Origin: Candidatus Hodarchaeota archaeon | GTDB lineage: Archaea > Asgardarchaeota > Heimdallarchaeia > Hodarchaeales > Hodarchaeaceae | Length of the DNA stretch: 56,245 nt | Direction of reading: 5' to 3' | Assembly: GCA_016840285.1 (NCBI GenBank) | Contig: JAEOSR010000105.1 | Span: 1-56,245 of the forward strand | In this document: positions 44,339 to 53,489 of the stretch, piece after piece | Layout: every line of letters begins with the position of its first letter | How positions within the stretch are numbered: the first letter of the stretch is position 1 | Translations under genes and position numbers: made by a program | Notes under the pieces: generated by a model | Seen by the model: the letters and a program-made list of their open reading frames with translations, nothing else | Database searches by the model: none | What the model was told of the DNA's origin: nothing

Positions 44339-45586
44339 ATGTCTCTAGATAGAGAAAAGAGATCGAAAAATAAACAGTTTGGTCAGGCTCAATGTCAGCG
44401 TAATATAAAAATATTTCAAATCACAGGATTTGATATTACGGTCCTGATTGTTCCTGTGATTGTCTTAGTCTGGTTAGAAGCTGGACTAGCTTTTCATGAG
44501 ATGTTGTTACTTCAGGGATTATTTGTCTTACCAATATTAATTTTAGAAGTCCCATCGGGTTCTATTGCCGATTTTTGGAGCAGGAAAGGTTGTACTAGTG
44601 TTTTTCATGGATTATTCGGGCTTGCAATGTTCTTCTATGCTATTGGTGACAATTTCTACGTGTTCGCTCTCGCAGAGATATTAGCAGGGGTAGCGGTCGC
44701 TTTTCAAACAGGAAGTGAGACTGCTTTGGTTTACGATTCCTTATTGACTCTCGATGATAATGATGTGAATAGTCTTTTTGGGAATATTATTTCCAAACGA
44801 ATGACAATTATGTTTCTTGGAGGAGCACTCGGTGCTCTAGCTGGTGGATTCATTGGTACAATATCAACAGTTCAAATGCCCATTATCATTGCAACTATAG
44901 GTCATTTAACCTTTGCAGGCTTAGTTTACTGGGGATACACTGAACCCCCCCGATTAAAAGCTAAATCCCCCCAAGCTGCTATTATGAAAGCTTTAAGCTC
45001 ATTGAAACATCAAACTGAGTTAAAAGCAATCATCATATTCAGTCTTACAGGTATTGTTTTCAGTCGGATTGGTTTCTGGGCTGTTCAACATATTTTAATT
45101 GAAGAGTTTCTTGTTACATCTCTTATCATGGGTTTCGTCTTAGCAGGGTTCAATCTTTGTGCTGCGATAAGTTCTTTATTGATCCGATCACGAATAAACA
45201 AGCTGTTAAGCCAATGGATTTTCTTGGTGATAATACTTATAGAAGGAGCCTACTTCGTAGCATTGATCCAAATCCCACATCTCTTAGGGATTGTGGTAAT
45301 GTCATTGATGGCCCAAATTACTCGTGGGATTCGCACACCGATAATACAAGCAATATTACAGCAGCGACTTCGATCTGACGAAAGAGCAACATTCGTTTCT
45401 CTGATGTCTTTCGTTGGTTCCTTAAGCTACTTTACTCTTTCAATAATCATCGTTGTACTCGATTTTTCCCGAGAACAGACATTAGTGGTAAGCTTGATAG
45501 GTCTATCAGCGATTACATTTATTTTACTAGGTCTTCAATTCCGAAAATATCGAAGAGTAACAGAAATGCCAGTTATATCAACCTAA
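44339..45586 (+). CDS. MFS transporter
   Basis: About 415 residues from ATG 44339 (a GTG three codons earlier is possible). Eleven to twelve hydrophobic segments are visible. Motif A-like sequence follows TM2 (EVPSGSIADFWSRKG), and the TM4-TM5 region has FQTGSETALVYDSLL, similar to DHA1-type permeases found beside regulators. The substrate is unknown. It is not related in sequence to the MFS gene at 10953 beyond the superfamily. Confidence 0.85.
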   Translation: MSLDREKRSKNKQFGQAQCQRNIKIFQITGFDITVLIVPVIVLVWLEAGLAFHEMLLLQGLFVLPILILEVPSGSIADFWSRKGCTSVFHGLFGLAMFFYAIGDNFYVFALAEILAGVAVAFQTGSETALVYDSLLTLDDNDVNSLFGNIISKRMTIMFLGGALGALAGGFIGTISTVQMPIIIATIGHLTFAGLVYWGYTEPPRLKAKSPQAAIMKALSSLKHQTELKAIIIFSLTGIVFSRIGFWAVQHILIEEFLVTSLIMGFVLAGFNLCAAISSLLIRSRINKLLSQWIFLVIILIEGAYFVALIQIPHLLGIVVMSLMAQITRGIRTPIIQAILQQRLRSDERATFVSLMSFVGSLSYFTLSIIIVVLDFSREQTLVVSLIGLSAITFILLGLQFRKYRRVTEMPVIST

Positions 45587-45606
45587 CAATGAATGTCTAT
45601 TGAATG

Positions 45607-45633
45607 ACTTCCTCTCCTCTCCACCTCTTTTTT
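45607..45633 (+). terminator. Pyrimidine/T-rich transcript end after MFS gene
   Basis: A pyrimidine-rich stretch ending in T6 (CACCTCTTTTTT) lies about 20-45 bp after the MFS stop codon, a plausible archaeal terminator. Confidence 0.4.
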
Positions 45634-45699
45634 AAAAAATGGTTAATACTATCTTGAAACACCTGAAAAATAAATAAGATGGGGAGGATCTAGATCCAA

Positions 45700-45927
45700 T
45701 TAAAGTCCTAGTTCCTTCTTAATCAAAGTTTTGAGGATCTCTTTTTGCACTTTTTGCTTTGTTGGAATGTTTTTATCCCCTAGAATCGTTTTTCCCACTT
45801 CAAGGGCCTTATCTTTGGCGATTTCTTTAGCACCAGTTTCTTCTATAATTTCTTTTACTGCGGTGTTCAATGCTGTAGACATGGCTTCCTTTCCAACACC
45901 TTTTGCTAAACCACCTAGTTTTTTCAT
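45700..45927 (-). CDS. Small helical protein of unknown function
   Basis: A 75-residue Lys/Glu/Ala-rich protein with no TM and a Gly-containing N-terminus (KKLGGLAKGVGKEAM). It is supported as real by a strong RBS (GAAGGAGC) 9 bp upstream. It looks like one or two amphipathic helices. It is not recognised. Its neighbours are the HExxH protein gene on the same strand and a convergent MFS gene. Confidence 0.6.
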   Translation of the reverse strand: MKKLGGLAKGVGKEAMSTALNTAVKEIIEETGAKEIAKDKALEVGKTILGDKNIPTKQKVQKEILKTLIKKELGL

Positions 45928-45936
45928 GGATGATCA

Positions 45937-45944
45937 GCTCCTTC
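45937..45944 (-). promoter_or_regulatory. Ribosome binding site of the small helical protein
   Basis: GAAGGAGC on the minus strand, 9 bp before the ATG at 45925-45927. It is the main reason for calling the short gene real. Confidence 0.6.
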
Positions 45945-45989
45945 TTTCTTTATATGACTAATCCTCATTAAGATTTAAATTTTTACTCT

Positions 45990-46523
45990 TTAGATATAAG
46001 TGAACTCACTATCAGGGTGACGTAACAAGATATATTCTGGATTCAATAATTCTTCGTTCGTAGGTGCATAGCGTTCTTGTCGAAATTCATATGGAAATAA
46101 TGAACCCAAGCCAAAGATCGCTATTCGACCAATAGGATGATGCTCCCCAAAAATAGCAATGGAGATATTTCGTGTTAATTGGCGAGTTTCCTTCTCATTG
46201 ACCACATTATTTGTGTGAATGTATTCGTGGAGTAATAAATGAAAAAGGTATGCCTTGTAGAGATCCTCTGAAGATTCTTTGCGCATGACACGGAGAGCTG
46301 ACTTATTCAGATAAACCTCATTCGTCCCTAGACGATGGAAACCCCCAACAAAATTCCCCTGATCATATCCCATTTCTACTAATGCTAACATGATTCCAGG
46401 ACGAGACTTATCTAGAAATCGGCGTACTATTCTAATAATGAGTTTAAATAATTCAGAATAGTCTTCAGTATCAAGAGAATCATAATTTTCTTGAAATTCA
46501 CGGATTTCTTCTTTGGATATCAC
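45990..46523 (-). CDS. Putative HExxH metallopeptidase-like protein
   Basis: A 177-residue soluble protein with HEYIH (99-103) inside a helix (FHLLLHEYIHTNN) and downstream Glu110 and Glu112 as candidate third ligands, a zincin-like arrangement. The preceding strand (NEVYLNKSAL) would form the edge strand common in such folds. The start is GTG (46521-46523). No family is recognised beyond this motif. It may be a protease or a degenerate metal-binding protein. Confidence 0.62.
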   Translation of the reverse strand: MISKEEIREFQENYDSLDTEDYSELFKLIIRIVRRFLDKSRPGIMLALVEMGYDQGNFVGGFHRLGTNEVYLNKSALRVMRKESSEDLYKAYLFHLLLHEYIHTNNVVNEKETRQLTRNISIAIFGEHHPIGRIAIFGLGSLFPYEFRQERYAPTNEELLNPEYILLRHPDSEFTYI

Positions 46524-46594
46524 GATTTATTCCCTATGTATTAGATGTATTAAGTAATATATGATGACTAGGTTTTCAGCCCAAGTATATACTG

Positions 46595-47312
46595 TCAGAG
46601 AAGGTTATTGAGAACTTCAAAGATATTGAGCCCTTCTAGACCAAGTAATAACCAGAAGGCATAAAAAACGCTTAACGATGCAATCGTGACATTTACCGCC
46701 CGTGTGACTTTCTTCTGCCCCCATTTTTGTACAGGATAATTTATTGACAGTCCATACAATACCATCCCCATGATGACTCCGACTGTAAAGAAAAGAACTC
46801 CCAAAAGAATACCACTTAATTCTTCGATGCCTATAGTCACTGTAAATAGGAGAAGAAGTTCATCATTACTCGCGATTCCGTGAATTATTCCAATACCTAC
46901 CATCGCTCCATGTTCTTTTTTTGATGATCCATGAAAATGAAGATGAGCGTGTTCGTTTTTCTGAACTGCGTCTTCGAGCTGATGTTCATGTCGATGATAG
47001 TGCAGTAAATCCAATTCCCATGCTAGAGTAAAGAATGCAATAATGATCAGCATAATGGGAACTAAAAGTTCTAAATTAGTTAATAACGTCTTTAGAATTG
47101 TTTCCCGAAAAGTATAAAGAATAACAGTGAGAATTGAGGCAGTAATCATATGTCCCAAAGCCCAGGAGAAGCTTAAAAATGCAGTTTTTTTTGGTAGATT
47201 TGGAATTAGATAATATACCTGAGACTGCAACTAAATGATCAGCATCAAAAGAATGTTTAACCCCTAAAACAATGGCAAAGATAAGGAGTCCTATTGTTAA
47301 AACATCAACCAT
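46595..47312 (-). CDS. Nickel/cobalt transporter-like membrane protein (NiCoT/UreH type), frame disrupted at an A-run
   Basis: Two frames make one protein of about 238 residues. The first (from ATG 47312) has the metal-binding HxxxxDH motif in LGVKHSFDADHLVAVSG (His20, Asp25, His26). The second continues with SFSWALGHMITASI, a His-rich cytosolic loop (HYHRHEHQLED, then HAHLHFHG) and four further TM segments. They are joined at the A8 run near 47187-47194 on the minus strand by removal of one A. The family imports or exports Ni or Co. Such a long homopolymer points to a sequencing or assembly indel, but true inactivation cannot be excluded. Confidence 0.75.
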
Positions 47313-47480
47313 TTTAATCTTCTCTAATTTTTTTCTATCCTATTATATTATAGATAGAGTGCAATAGATTCCTCTAAATACATTTAACAAATTACATTCT
47401 GTCCAGATATATGACTTATTCTACTAAAAACATAGAGAAAAATAAAGGTATCTTGAGAGGGATTTCTTTCTTGTAAAATT

Positions 47481-47505
47481 CCCCCTAAAAAAAAGAAAGA
47501 GGAAA
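47481..47505 (-). terminator. T8 transcript end after membrane protein gene
   Basis: On the minus strand a pyrimidine-rich stretch with T8 (TTTCTTTTTTTTAGGGGG) lies about 35-55 bp after the stop of the 47538 gene. Confidence 0.5.
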
Positions 47506-47537
47506 GAGGATGATTATTGAATTGGAAAAAAGGGGAT

Positions 47538-49097
47538 CTACGTTTTTTCAAAAATCGCCTTAGTCGCTACAGGACTAAATTGATACGTCACCGAACCCCA
47601 GTTTGTAACTACTCCTTTCTCTTCAGATTTCTTTCTAAGATATTCAATTGTATCTAAGTGGGAGGACTGTAAGTAGTTGACAGCCAATATGGATGCTCCA
47701 ACAAAAGAAGATCCTAAAAGGATGAAAAATAACCCCAGAGTCCATAATACAAGTAAAAGTATACTAAAAACATCAAGACTAAAACCAGCGACCTGCATTT
47801 GTCCAGTTGTCGTTGCTTGGCGGGCAGCGCTAGTATTAATCTCATAAGCTAAAGCCCCTAAGGACAGAATACCTGAAAAACCAATAACAATTCCAAGACC
47901 ATCTCTCAGGATATTTCCTAAAGGTTTCACAGCAATAATGTCTCCTTGGGGACTTATTTGCATACGCTTGAAGCCTCCTTCATTAAATGCAAAAATCATT
48001 GGATAATAGATTAAAATGAGAACCAAGACTATAGGAGTTAACAAAGGACTTAAAACGAGAGCTGTCATCTTATCTTCACCGGGATAATACTGTACAAAGA
48101 ATATTGTGAGAATCGAAGCAAGTGCTGTCGGAAAAACTAAAATATCATACCATCGTTGCCTATATAATTCTGAAAGTGTAGGTCGGACGCCAGAAAAATC
48201 TATCACATCGATTAATCGTTCATCAACAAAAAAATCCCCAATAAAGTCAAATATCGGAATATAACTAAGGACTTTTCCTAACTTTCCATGTAAAGCCTTT
48301 AAAATTAAAAATGTTATGTATCTACCTCCAAAGAGTTTAGTAAGGCGTGTTATAATAAGAAAAAATGCAAATAATATACCTAATCCTCCCCCAATCGCCA
48401 CAGTAACGAGGATAATACGCCCGATCAATAGGAAGGCATCCCAAGAATAAAGCCATAGAGCTCCGAGAATACGTTGAAACCAATCCACCCAACCACGATT
48501 TTTCACATCAAAGTAATTCCCAATAGCTTCAGTTTTTGGTATATCTTCATCTGTTGTCTCAGTAAAATCAAATGATCTACGATGAATTGTGAATTTCTCT
48601 CCCGGTTGATAACTTAAGGTAAGTTGTGGGTAGGTAGCTTGTTTCCCTGAGATATCTATCTTCAGGTGTTCTGGTTTAGCTTTAACTTCATAGAATGTAC
48701 CATTAAATAATTCAAAAACGAAAATACCAGGGTCAAGTAAGTAATGGATGGTCCCATTCATATGATCTTCTCTTAGATGCCATGGGATAAGAGGCCCAAT
48801 ATGTGCATTATTTTCTTCAAATAATTGAAATTCCTCTATTCCTTCCTGTATTGTAATACCCCCAAAAGATTCACCTGTTTCAGGATTAAAATAAACGAGA
48901 TCCATATATGGCCCCATTTCGCTTCTTATTTCCCCAATAATATGACTTGGTTCGATGTCATAGGGTGTTTGGGGTAAAATAGCAGCTGTTGAGATAAATA
49001 TAGTGCCTAAAACAGCACAAATTGCGGAAAAAAACCAAATAAGACAGAAAAAAATAACCTTCGTTTTCATAGTCATGGATGTTAGTCGATAAACCAT
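47538..49097 (-). CDS. Large membrane protein of unknown function with extracellular beta-rich domain
   Basis: A 519-residue protein. The N-terminal TM (about 10-38) is followed by an ectodomain of about 150 residues (for example LDPGIFVFELFNGTFYEVKA). Two TM segments (about 205-260), a cytosolic stretch, and five or six further TMs follow. Near the C-terminus a conserved-looking loop (YLRKKSEEKGVVTNWGSV) is cytosolic. The start could also be Met8 or Met10. It is not recognised. It has no operon partner in reach. Confidence 0.62.
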   Translation of the reverse strand: MVYRLTSMTMKTKVIFFCLIWFFSAICAVLGTIFISTAAILPQTPYDIEPSHIIGEIRSEMGPYMDLVYFNPETGESFGGITIQEGIEEFQLFEENNAHIGPLIPWHLREDHMNGTIHYLLDPGIFVFELFNGTFYEVKAKPEHLKIDISGKQATYPQLTLSYQPGEKFTIHRRSFDFTETTDEDIPKTEAIGNYFDVKNRGWVDWFQRILGALWLYSWDAFLLIGRIILVTVAIGGGLGILFAFFLIITRLTKLFGGRYITFLILKALHGKLGKVLSYIPIFDFIGDFFVDERLIDVIDFSGVRPTLSELYRQRWYDILVFPTALASILTIFFVQYYPGEDKMTALVLSPLLTPIVLVLILIYYPMIFAFNEGGFKRMQISPQGDIIAVKPLGNILRDGLGIVIGFSGILSLGALAYEINTSAARQATTTGQMQVAGFSLDVFSILLLVLWTLGLFFILLGSSFVGASILAVNYLQSSHLDTIEYLRKKSEEKGVVTNWGSVTYQFSPVATKAIFEKT

Positions 49098-49247
49098 TGA
49101 CGATTACTCCTATAATGAATGTAACTCTTTTCAGAATAATTAGAATATGTTTATCCTTATTGTTTTTTTAAACTTCCCTAATTTGCCTTTTATAATTCAA
49201 AATTTAATCTGAAAATTATGGTCTTTAGTCTATATAGGTCTATTTAA

Positions 49248-50357
49248 TTACGAGCTAGGTGCTAGAAATGGTGTTAATGTAAGTCGTCCTTCATTACTCT
49301 TCAAGGAAGTAACACGAACACCGATGAGACGTACTTTTTTTGTTGAAGATTTGAATTCTTCAAGGAGTTTAATTGCCGTTCTCAATATCGTCATTTCATC
49401 TGATAGAAAGTTCTGGAAGCTAAAGCTCCGAGTGTATGTGATAAATCCTTGAAAACGAATTTTAATGGAAACTGTTCGAGTTAAAAGGTTATTTTTCTGT
49501 AATTTTCCAGATAACCTTGAAACAATTTGGCTGATAGTCTTTTCAATGTAATCCCAATCATTTTGATCCTTCCCAAAGGTTCGTTCTGAACCTATGGATT
49601 TGCGACCGTTTCGACTATACCCAACTCTCCGATAATTAGTTCCAAGTGCGACTTTTCTCAGATAAAGTCCATGGTCACCCATGAGTAGATAGGCTTTCTC
49701 ACGGGATAATGATGCTATATCTCCAATTGTGACTATTCCCTTTTTTTGCAGCTGTTGTTCTGTTTTTTTGCCGATCCCCACTATTTTTCGTGCTGGCAGA
49801 TGATATAACATTCTATCCAGCTCAGAGTTATGCACAAGAGAAATACCATTAGGTTTTCCTAAGTCAGAGGCTATCTTGGCTATAGATTTTGTTTCGGCTA
49901 CACCAAGAGAAACTGGAAGAGATAATTGGTTCTGGATCTCTGTTTGAATGGCTTTTGCAATCGATCGGGGTGAGGAGCCATAATCACGCCAAACCTTCGA
50001 TACATCTAAATATGCTTCATCAACTCCTGCGTGTTGAAAAATGTCTGTATATTTGCGTAGGATCGTCATAACCTTCTCTGATTCCTCATGATAATGAGAG
50101 AATGATATAGGAGTTCCAGAACAGATGTATACACCATGAGGACATAATTTATACGCTTGAGAGATAGGCATGGCAGAATGAAGACCAAATTCTCGTGCTT
50201 CATAAGAACAGGTTGATACCACACCTCGCCCGTTTCCTTTCTGAGGATTTGCGCCTATGATCACTGGAAAGTCTCTCAGAAAGGGATGGTTCTTAATGTG
50301 AACAGCGGCAAAAAAGGCATCTAAATCTACATGGATGATGACATGGCTCCAATCCAA
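49248..50357 (-). CDS. dinB: Y-family DNA polymerase IV (DinB/Dpo4)
   Basis: A 369-residue translesion polymerase. Catalytic carboxylates are in HVDLDAFFAAV (Asp11) and GVDEAYLDVS; the finger motif SYEAREFGLHSAMPI is present, as are a thumb HhH (LPARKIVGIGKKTEQQL) and a little-finger domain (SIGSERTFGKD, then TRTVSIKIRFQGF). It bypasses lesions without proofreading. The start is TTG (50355-50357), with GGTGG 7 bp upstream. The C-terminal PIP-box-like end is not clear. Confidence 0.95.
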   Translation of the reverse strand: MDWSHVIIHVDLDAFFAAVHIKNHPFLRDFPVIIGANPQKGNGRGVVSTCSYEAREFGLHSAMPISQAYKLCPHGVYICSGTPISFSHYHEESEKVMTILRKYTDIFQHAGVDEAYLDVSKVWRDYGSSPRSIAKAIQTEIQNQLSLPVSLGVAETKSIAKIASDLGKPNGISLVHNSELDRMLYHLPARKIVGIGKKTEQQLQKKGIVTIGDIASLSREKAYLLMGDHGLYLRKVALGTNYRRVGYSRNGRKSIGSERTFGKDQNDWDYIEKTISQIVSRLSGKLQKNNLLTRTVSIKIRFQGFITYTRSFSFQNFLSDEMTILRTAIKLLEEFKSSTKKVRLIGVRVTSLKSNEGRLTLTPFLAPSS

Positions 50358-50510
50358 AAAGAACCACCAATTATATTATGATCAGAAGCCAATAAAAATC
50401 TACGAATCACCGTATTAAAAAACAAAATCCATTTTCTACTGGTTATCAACATTAAATAGTGTTTATATTAACTAAAAAACAATTCATTCACAACGAGATC
50501 AATTTTAAGT

Positions 50511-51227
50511 TCAGTCATTTAGAGTTACTGGAATTTCACCCAAGATTCTCAATTCTTTTTTTACAATAGGATCATATATGCACTTAACTGCACAAATTTG
50601 AACCCCCTTTTTCATAGATGCTTTAAGCGTTTGAGAAAAAGTAGGATCAATTTCCTCATTTGGTTTAAAAATAGATGCATCACTTCGTTTAACTATAAAA
50701 ACTAAAAAAGATTGATATTCTTTAGTAGCTCTTATTAAATCTGATACATGCTTGGTTCCCCTAATAGTAGGTGCATCTGGAAAAAGGGCTAATCCTTTTT
50801 TGACTAATGTGACGCTCTTAACTTCTACCAGTGCTTTTTGATGAGTATCAACGTTACTCAATAAAAAATCAAATCTACTCCTTCCATATGTGAATTCTGA
50901 TTGAATAATTCTATATGGGTGAAAAGGTGGGATATTGAGATATTCTTCTTTGAATAAGCGATTGGTTAAGAGCGAATCAATATTCACCCATATTTTACCT
51001 GTCTTCACACCAACAAGTGAATATTGGGTCTTACGAGTATGATTGGAACTCTTCCGAAGGATTACTTGAGCGTTTAACAAAAGTAATTCTTTTAACCTTC
51101 CAGGATCAGGTACATGCGCTTCCACAAGTATTTCTGATCGTTTAAATGATTCAAGCTCTACTTTTGCTAGAAATCTATTTGGACGTTCTTTGAATTTTCC
51201 AAAAAAGTAAATTCCATCACACTTCAT
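50511..51227 (-). CDS. sfsA: SfsA family protein
   Basis: A 238-residue SfsA homologue with the family marks EAHVPDPGRLKELL, SRFDFLL, LVEVKSVTLVKKGLALFPDA, TIRGTKHVSDLI and AVKCIYDP. The fold combines an OB-like N-terminal part with a nuclease-like domain (the VEVKS Glu-x-Lys). The bacterial name comes from an effect on maltose genes; DNA binding or nuclease activity has been proposed. It stands alone between DinB and a divergent TPR-like gene. Confidence 0.93.
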   Translation of the reverse strand: MKCDGIYFFGKFKERPNRFLAKVELESFKRSEILVEAHVPDPGRLKELLLLNAQVILRKSSNHTRKTQYSLVGVKTGKIWVNIDSLLTNRLFKEEYLNIPPFHPYRIIQSEFTYGRSRFDFLLSNVDTHQKALVEVKSVTLVKKGLALFPDAPTIRGTKHVSDLIRATKEYQSFLVFIVKRSDASIFKPNEEIDPTFSQTLKASMKKGVQICAVKCIYDPIVKKELRILGEIPVTLND

Positions 51228-51385
51228 TTAGCTACCATCATTCGTGTAAATCAATAACCATTCTATGTGAGATTTGTGAGGTGCTATTGAAGGTTTAATA
51301 AACACTAATCAGCTTTGATATGAAGTAGTTTTCTTTTTCAAGAAAAAGATAAAAACGAAGCGCTAATAAAAGAAAATTATTATAT

Positions 51386-52045
51386 GTGTATAAGAATCAA
51401 GTTTTTAATTTCCCTGAATACCAACATAGAGCGAATATAGTGATCAAAATGGCCAAGGAAGCTTCGATGATTGATCCTAAAGTTCTATCAGATTTCCAAG
51501 ACGCAATTAAGAAAGCTACCGCTTTGGCTGAAGATGGTGCATTTGGGGAAGCAATTAAAATTCTTCAAAATAAATTGAAGGATGCGGAAAAGCTTGATTT
51601 TGTTCAACCAGAGGTTAATATTCGGAATTCCCTCGGTATTTTACATTGGAAAAATAATTCTTTTACTGCTTTTTTAGAAATCACAGCAGAATCCTTAGCA
51701 TTAGCCCGGGCACATCATTATAAGAAAGGTGTGGCTGAGGCACTATTGAACTTAGCTTGGGTTCTTGCTATGGAGAAAAAAGACTTTATAAGATCCTTTG
51801 ATTTCACTGAAGAGGCTCTAGAAGTCACAGAGGATATTGGGTACGAGAAGGGAATTGCAACATCAATGTATATCATTTCTACTGCTTATAAATATAAGAG
51901 TATGGAAGATAAAGCCCAATATTATTTGGAGAGGAGTTTAGCTATCTCAATGAGGCTAGCAGAATCTGATCTATTGATCCCAAGTGAAGCTGGATTAACT
52001 GAAGAAGAGAAAGTACAACTGAAAGATGCCCTTGATCTGCTTTAG
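51386..52045 (+). CDS. TPR-like helical repeat protein
   Basis: Up to 219 residues. The first codon is GTG at 51386, but ATG 51449 (MAKEASMIDP) is a likely start. It has four or five helical hairpins of TPR type (FGEAIKILQNKLKDAEKLDF, VAEALLNLAWVLAMEKKD, ATSMYIISTAYKYKS, AQYYLERSLAISMRL). It probably mediates protein binding and is cytosolic. Similar TPR proteins often act with signalling partners; a CheY-like gene lies 400 bp downstream, but a link is not shown. Confidence 0.75.
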   Translation: MYKNQVFNFPEYQHRANIVIKMAKEASMIDPKVLSDFQDAIKKATALAEDGAFGEAIKILQNKLKDAEKLDFVQPEVNIRNSLGILHWKNNSFTAFLEITAESLALARAHHYKKGVAEALLNLAWVLAMEKKDFIRSFDFTEEALEVTEDIGYEKGIATSMYIISTAYKYKSMEDKAQYYLERSLAISMRLAESDLLIPSEAGLTEEEKVQLKDALDLL

Positions 52046-52458
52046 ACGAGACATATTCTCATTAGATGATATATTACATATTTACATCCAGTCTTTTATT
52101 AATTAAATTTTTTAATGTGATATTGATATTCCTGTTTCTGGAAGGAAAAAAGTGTGTTACAACAGGTTATTTTTCAGTATTTGTACTAATCCTCTTAATA
52201 ACGCCAGGTATTGCCTCTTTAAAAAGTTCTAAGACTTCTTTCTCATTCTCATAAATTTGGTTATAAATATAAAGAAAACAATAGAAAAATGAATTAATAG
52301 TTAATATTTTCGATAGGCATCACATTTAAAAAAATTGATTTAATAAATGTAATTAAAATTTAAGACGACCTATAATAATTAACAATGTAAATGAAAACAA
52401 ATTTTTACTCTTTAGTCCAATCTACCCATCTTTACCTTCCATTGAGGCGAATGAACAA
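52046..52458. other. AT-rich intergenic region
   Basis: A 413-bp very AT-rich spacer before the response regulator. A 62-codon plus-strand hydrophobic frame (52066-52254) and a 30-codon minus-strand Glu/Lys-rich frame without start codon are present but neither is convincing. No repeat, hairpin or RNA gene is visible. Confidence 0.4.
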
Positions 52459-52851
52459 ATGGCACGAATCCTTCTCGTCGATGACGAGCGAGATCTCCTA
52501 ATGATTTATACAAAGCTCTTGATAATGGAAGGCCATGATGTTGTCGATTCAGCGAGTAATGGTAAAGAAGCGATTAAGAAATTCGAAGAACTTCCCATTA
52601 AACCAGATATCATTATAATGGATTATAGGATGCCTGTTCTTGATGGCTTAGTTGCCATGAGGGAAATACTGAAATTAACCCCTGATGCGAAGGTTTTGTT
52701 TGTTAGTGCTGAGAAGAGAGTCGAAAAAGAGGCGCTTGAAAATGGTGCGATAGGTTTTTTTACAAAGCCAACTAGCATTCGCACCCTATTAAGCGAAATA
52801 GATCGAATACAGCAACTACAAACTGAAACTCTAAAAGTAAAGTCAGAATGA
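52459..52851 (+). CDS. CheY-like stand-alone receiver domain
   Basis: A 130-residue response regulator receiver without an output domain. The acidic pocket (Asp8, Asp9), phospho-acceptor Asp55 in IIMDYRMP, the switch Ser in FVSAEKR and the Lys in FFTKPTS are all present. It should be phosphorylated by a histidine kinase, but none is coded in the window. Stand-alone receivers act by protein-protein contact. Confidence 0.93.
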   Translation: MARILLVDDERDLLMIYTKLLIMEGHDVVDSASNGKEAIKKFEELPIKPDIIIMDYRMPVLDGLVAMREILKLTPDAKVLFVSAEKRVEKEALENGAIGFFTKPTSIRTLLSEIDRIQQLQTETLKVKSE

Positions 52852-52934
52852 AGTTAGAAAGGAAAATAGACTAGAATTTGTTTTATAAAAAGAAAAAAAG
52901 GGATAGAGGGAGAATAGACATCAAATTAGAATGC

Positions 52935-53138
52935 TTATTTGGTTGCTGCTAGTTTAATGTCAGATTCTTTGATAGTTTTTCTACCAGAATGACGAGCAAT
53001 TTCAACTGCGTATTTGGCGATGTTTGTAGAATATTCAGTTAAAACTTCATTTAACCTGTTGATCGCGTCTGCAGAAACTCGTTTAGCACCGGCATTACGA
53101 ATAAGTTTTTCAACACGTGCGGAGGCAAAACCTGCCAT
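52935..53138 (-). CDS. Archaeal histone
   Basis: A 67-residue one-domain histone: an N-terminal ARVEKLIRNAGAKRVSADA helix and loop, a long middle helix (NEVLTEYSTNIAKYAVEIAR) and a last helix (RKTIKESDIKLA). It forms dimers and larger filaments that wrap DNA. It has no tails. A strong RBS and a TATA element lie upstream, fitting a highly expressed gene. Confidence 0.97.
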   Translation of the reverse strand: MAGFASARVEKLIRNAGAKRVSADAINRLNEVLTEYSTNIAKYAVEIARHSGRKTIKESDIKLAATK

Positions 53139-53144
53139 TTTCTT

Positions 53145-53150
53145 TCACCT
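53145..53150 (-). promoter_or_regulatory. Ribosome binding site of the histone gene
   Basis: AGGTGA on the minus strand, 6 bp upstream of the histone ATG (53136-53138). It is a strong Shine-Dalgarno match. Confidence 0.7.
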
Positions 53151-53489
53151 TTTCTCCTGTGTTATACACACAGTAGATATTGCTGCTATATATTTCACAG
53201 CATTTTCCTTTATTTTATAAAACTATTTAAAGGTTTTCTTTTGATTAATGTTTAGGCAAATTAAAATCCAATGATGTTAATCTATTAGACAATTGTGCAC
53301 TATATTTGATAGAGGAAAGTTGTCAATTCAATAAAAAATTAATACACGAGTTTTTTTCAATCATCTGTTAAAGTGGTTAAAACCTTCAGCTTTCAGTTCT
53401 AATCAACTGAAATTGATTTCAAGGCCTTATCCAAAATTTTTTTCAAAAATCTTTTATCTGATATATTTTATGCTACAGTGGATTCAATA
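53151..53489. other. Intergenic region upstream of histone
   Basis: A spacer of about 340 bp between the histone and DNA methyltransferase genes. Besides the histone promoter I see no gene, repeat array or RNA. It is AT-rich throughout. Confidence 0.45.
53223..53232 (-). promoter_or_regulatory. Candidate TATA box of the histone gene
   Basis: CTTTAAATAG on the minus strand, about 85-94 bp upstream of the histone start codon. It would give a leader of about 60 nt carrying the AGGTGA site. Confidence 0.5.
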
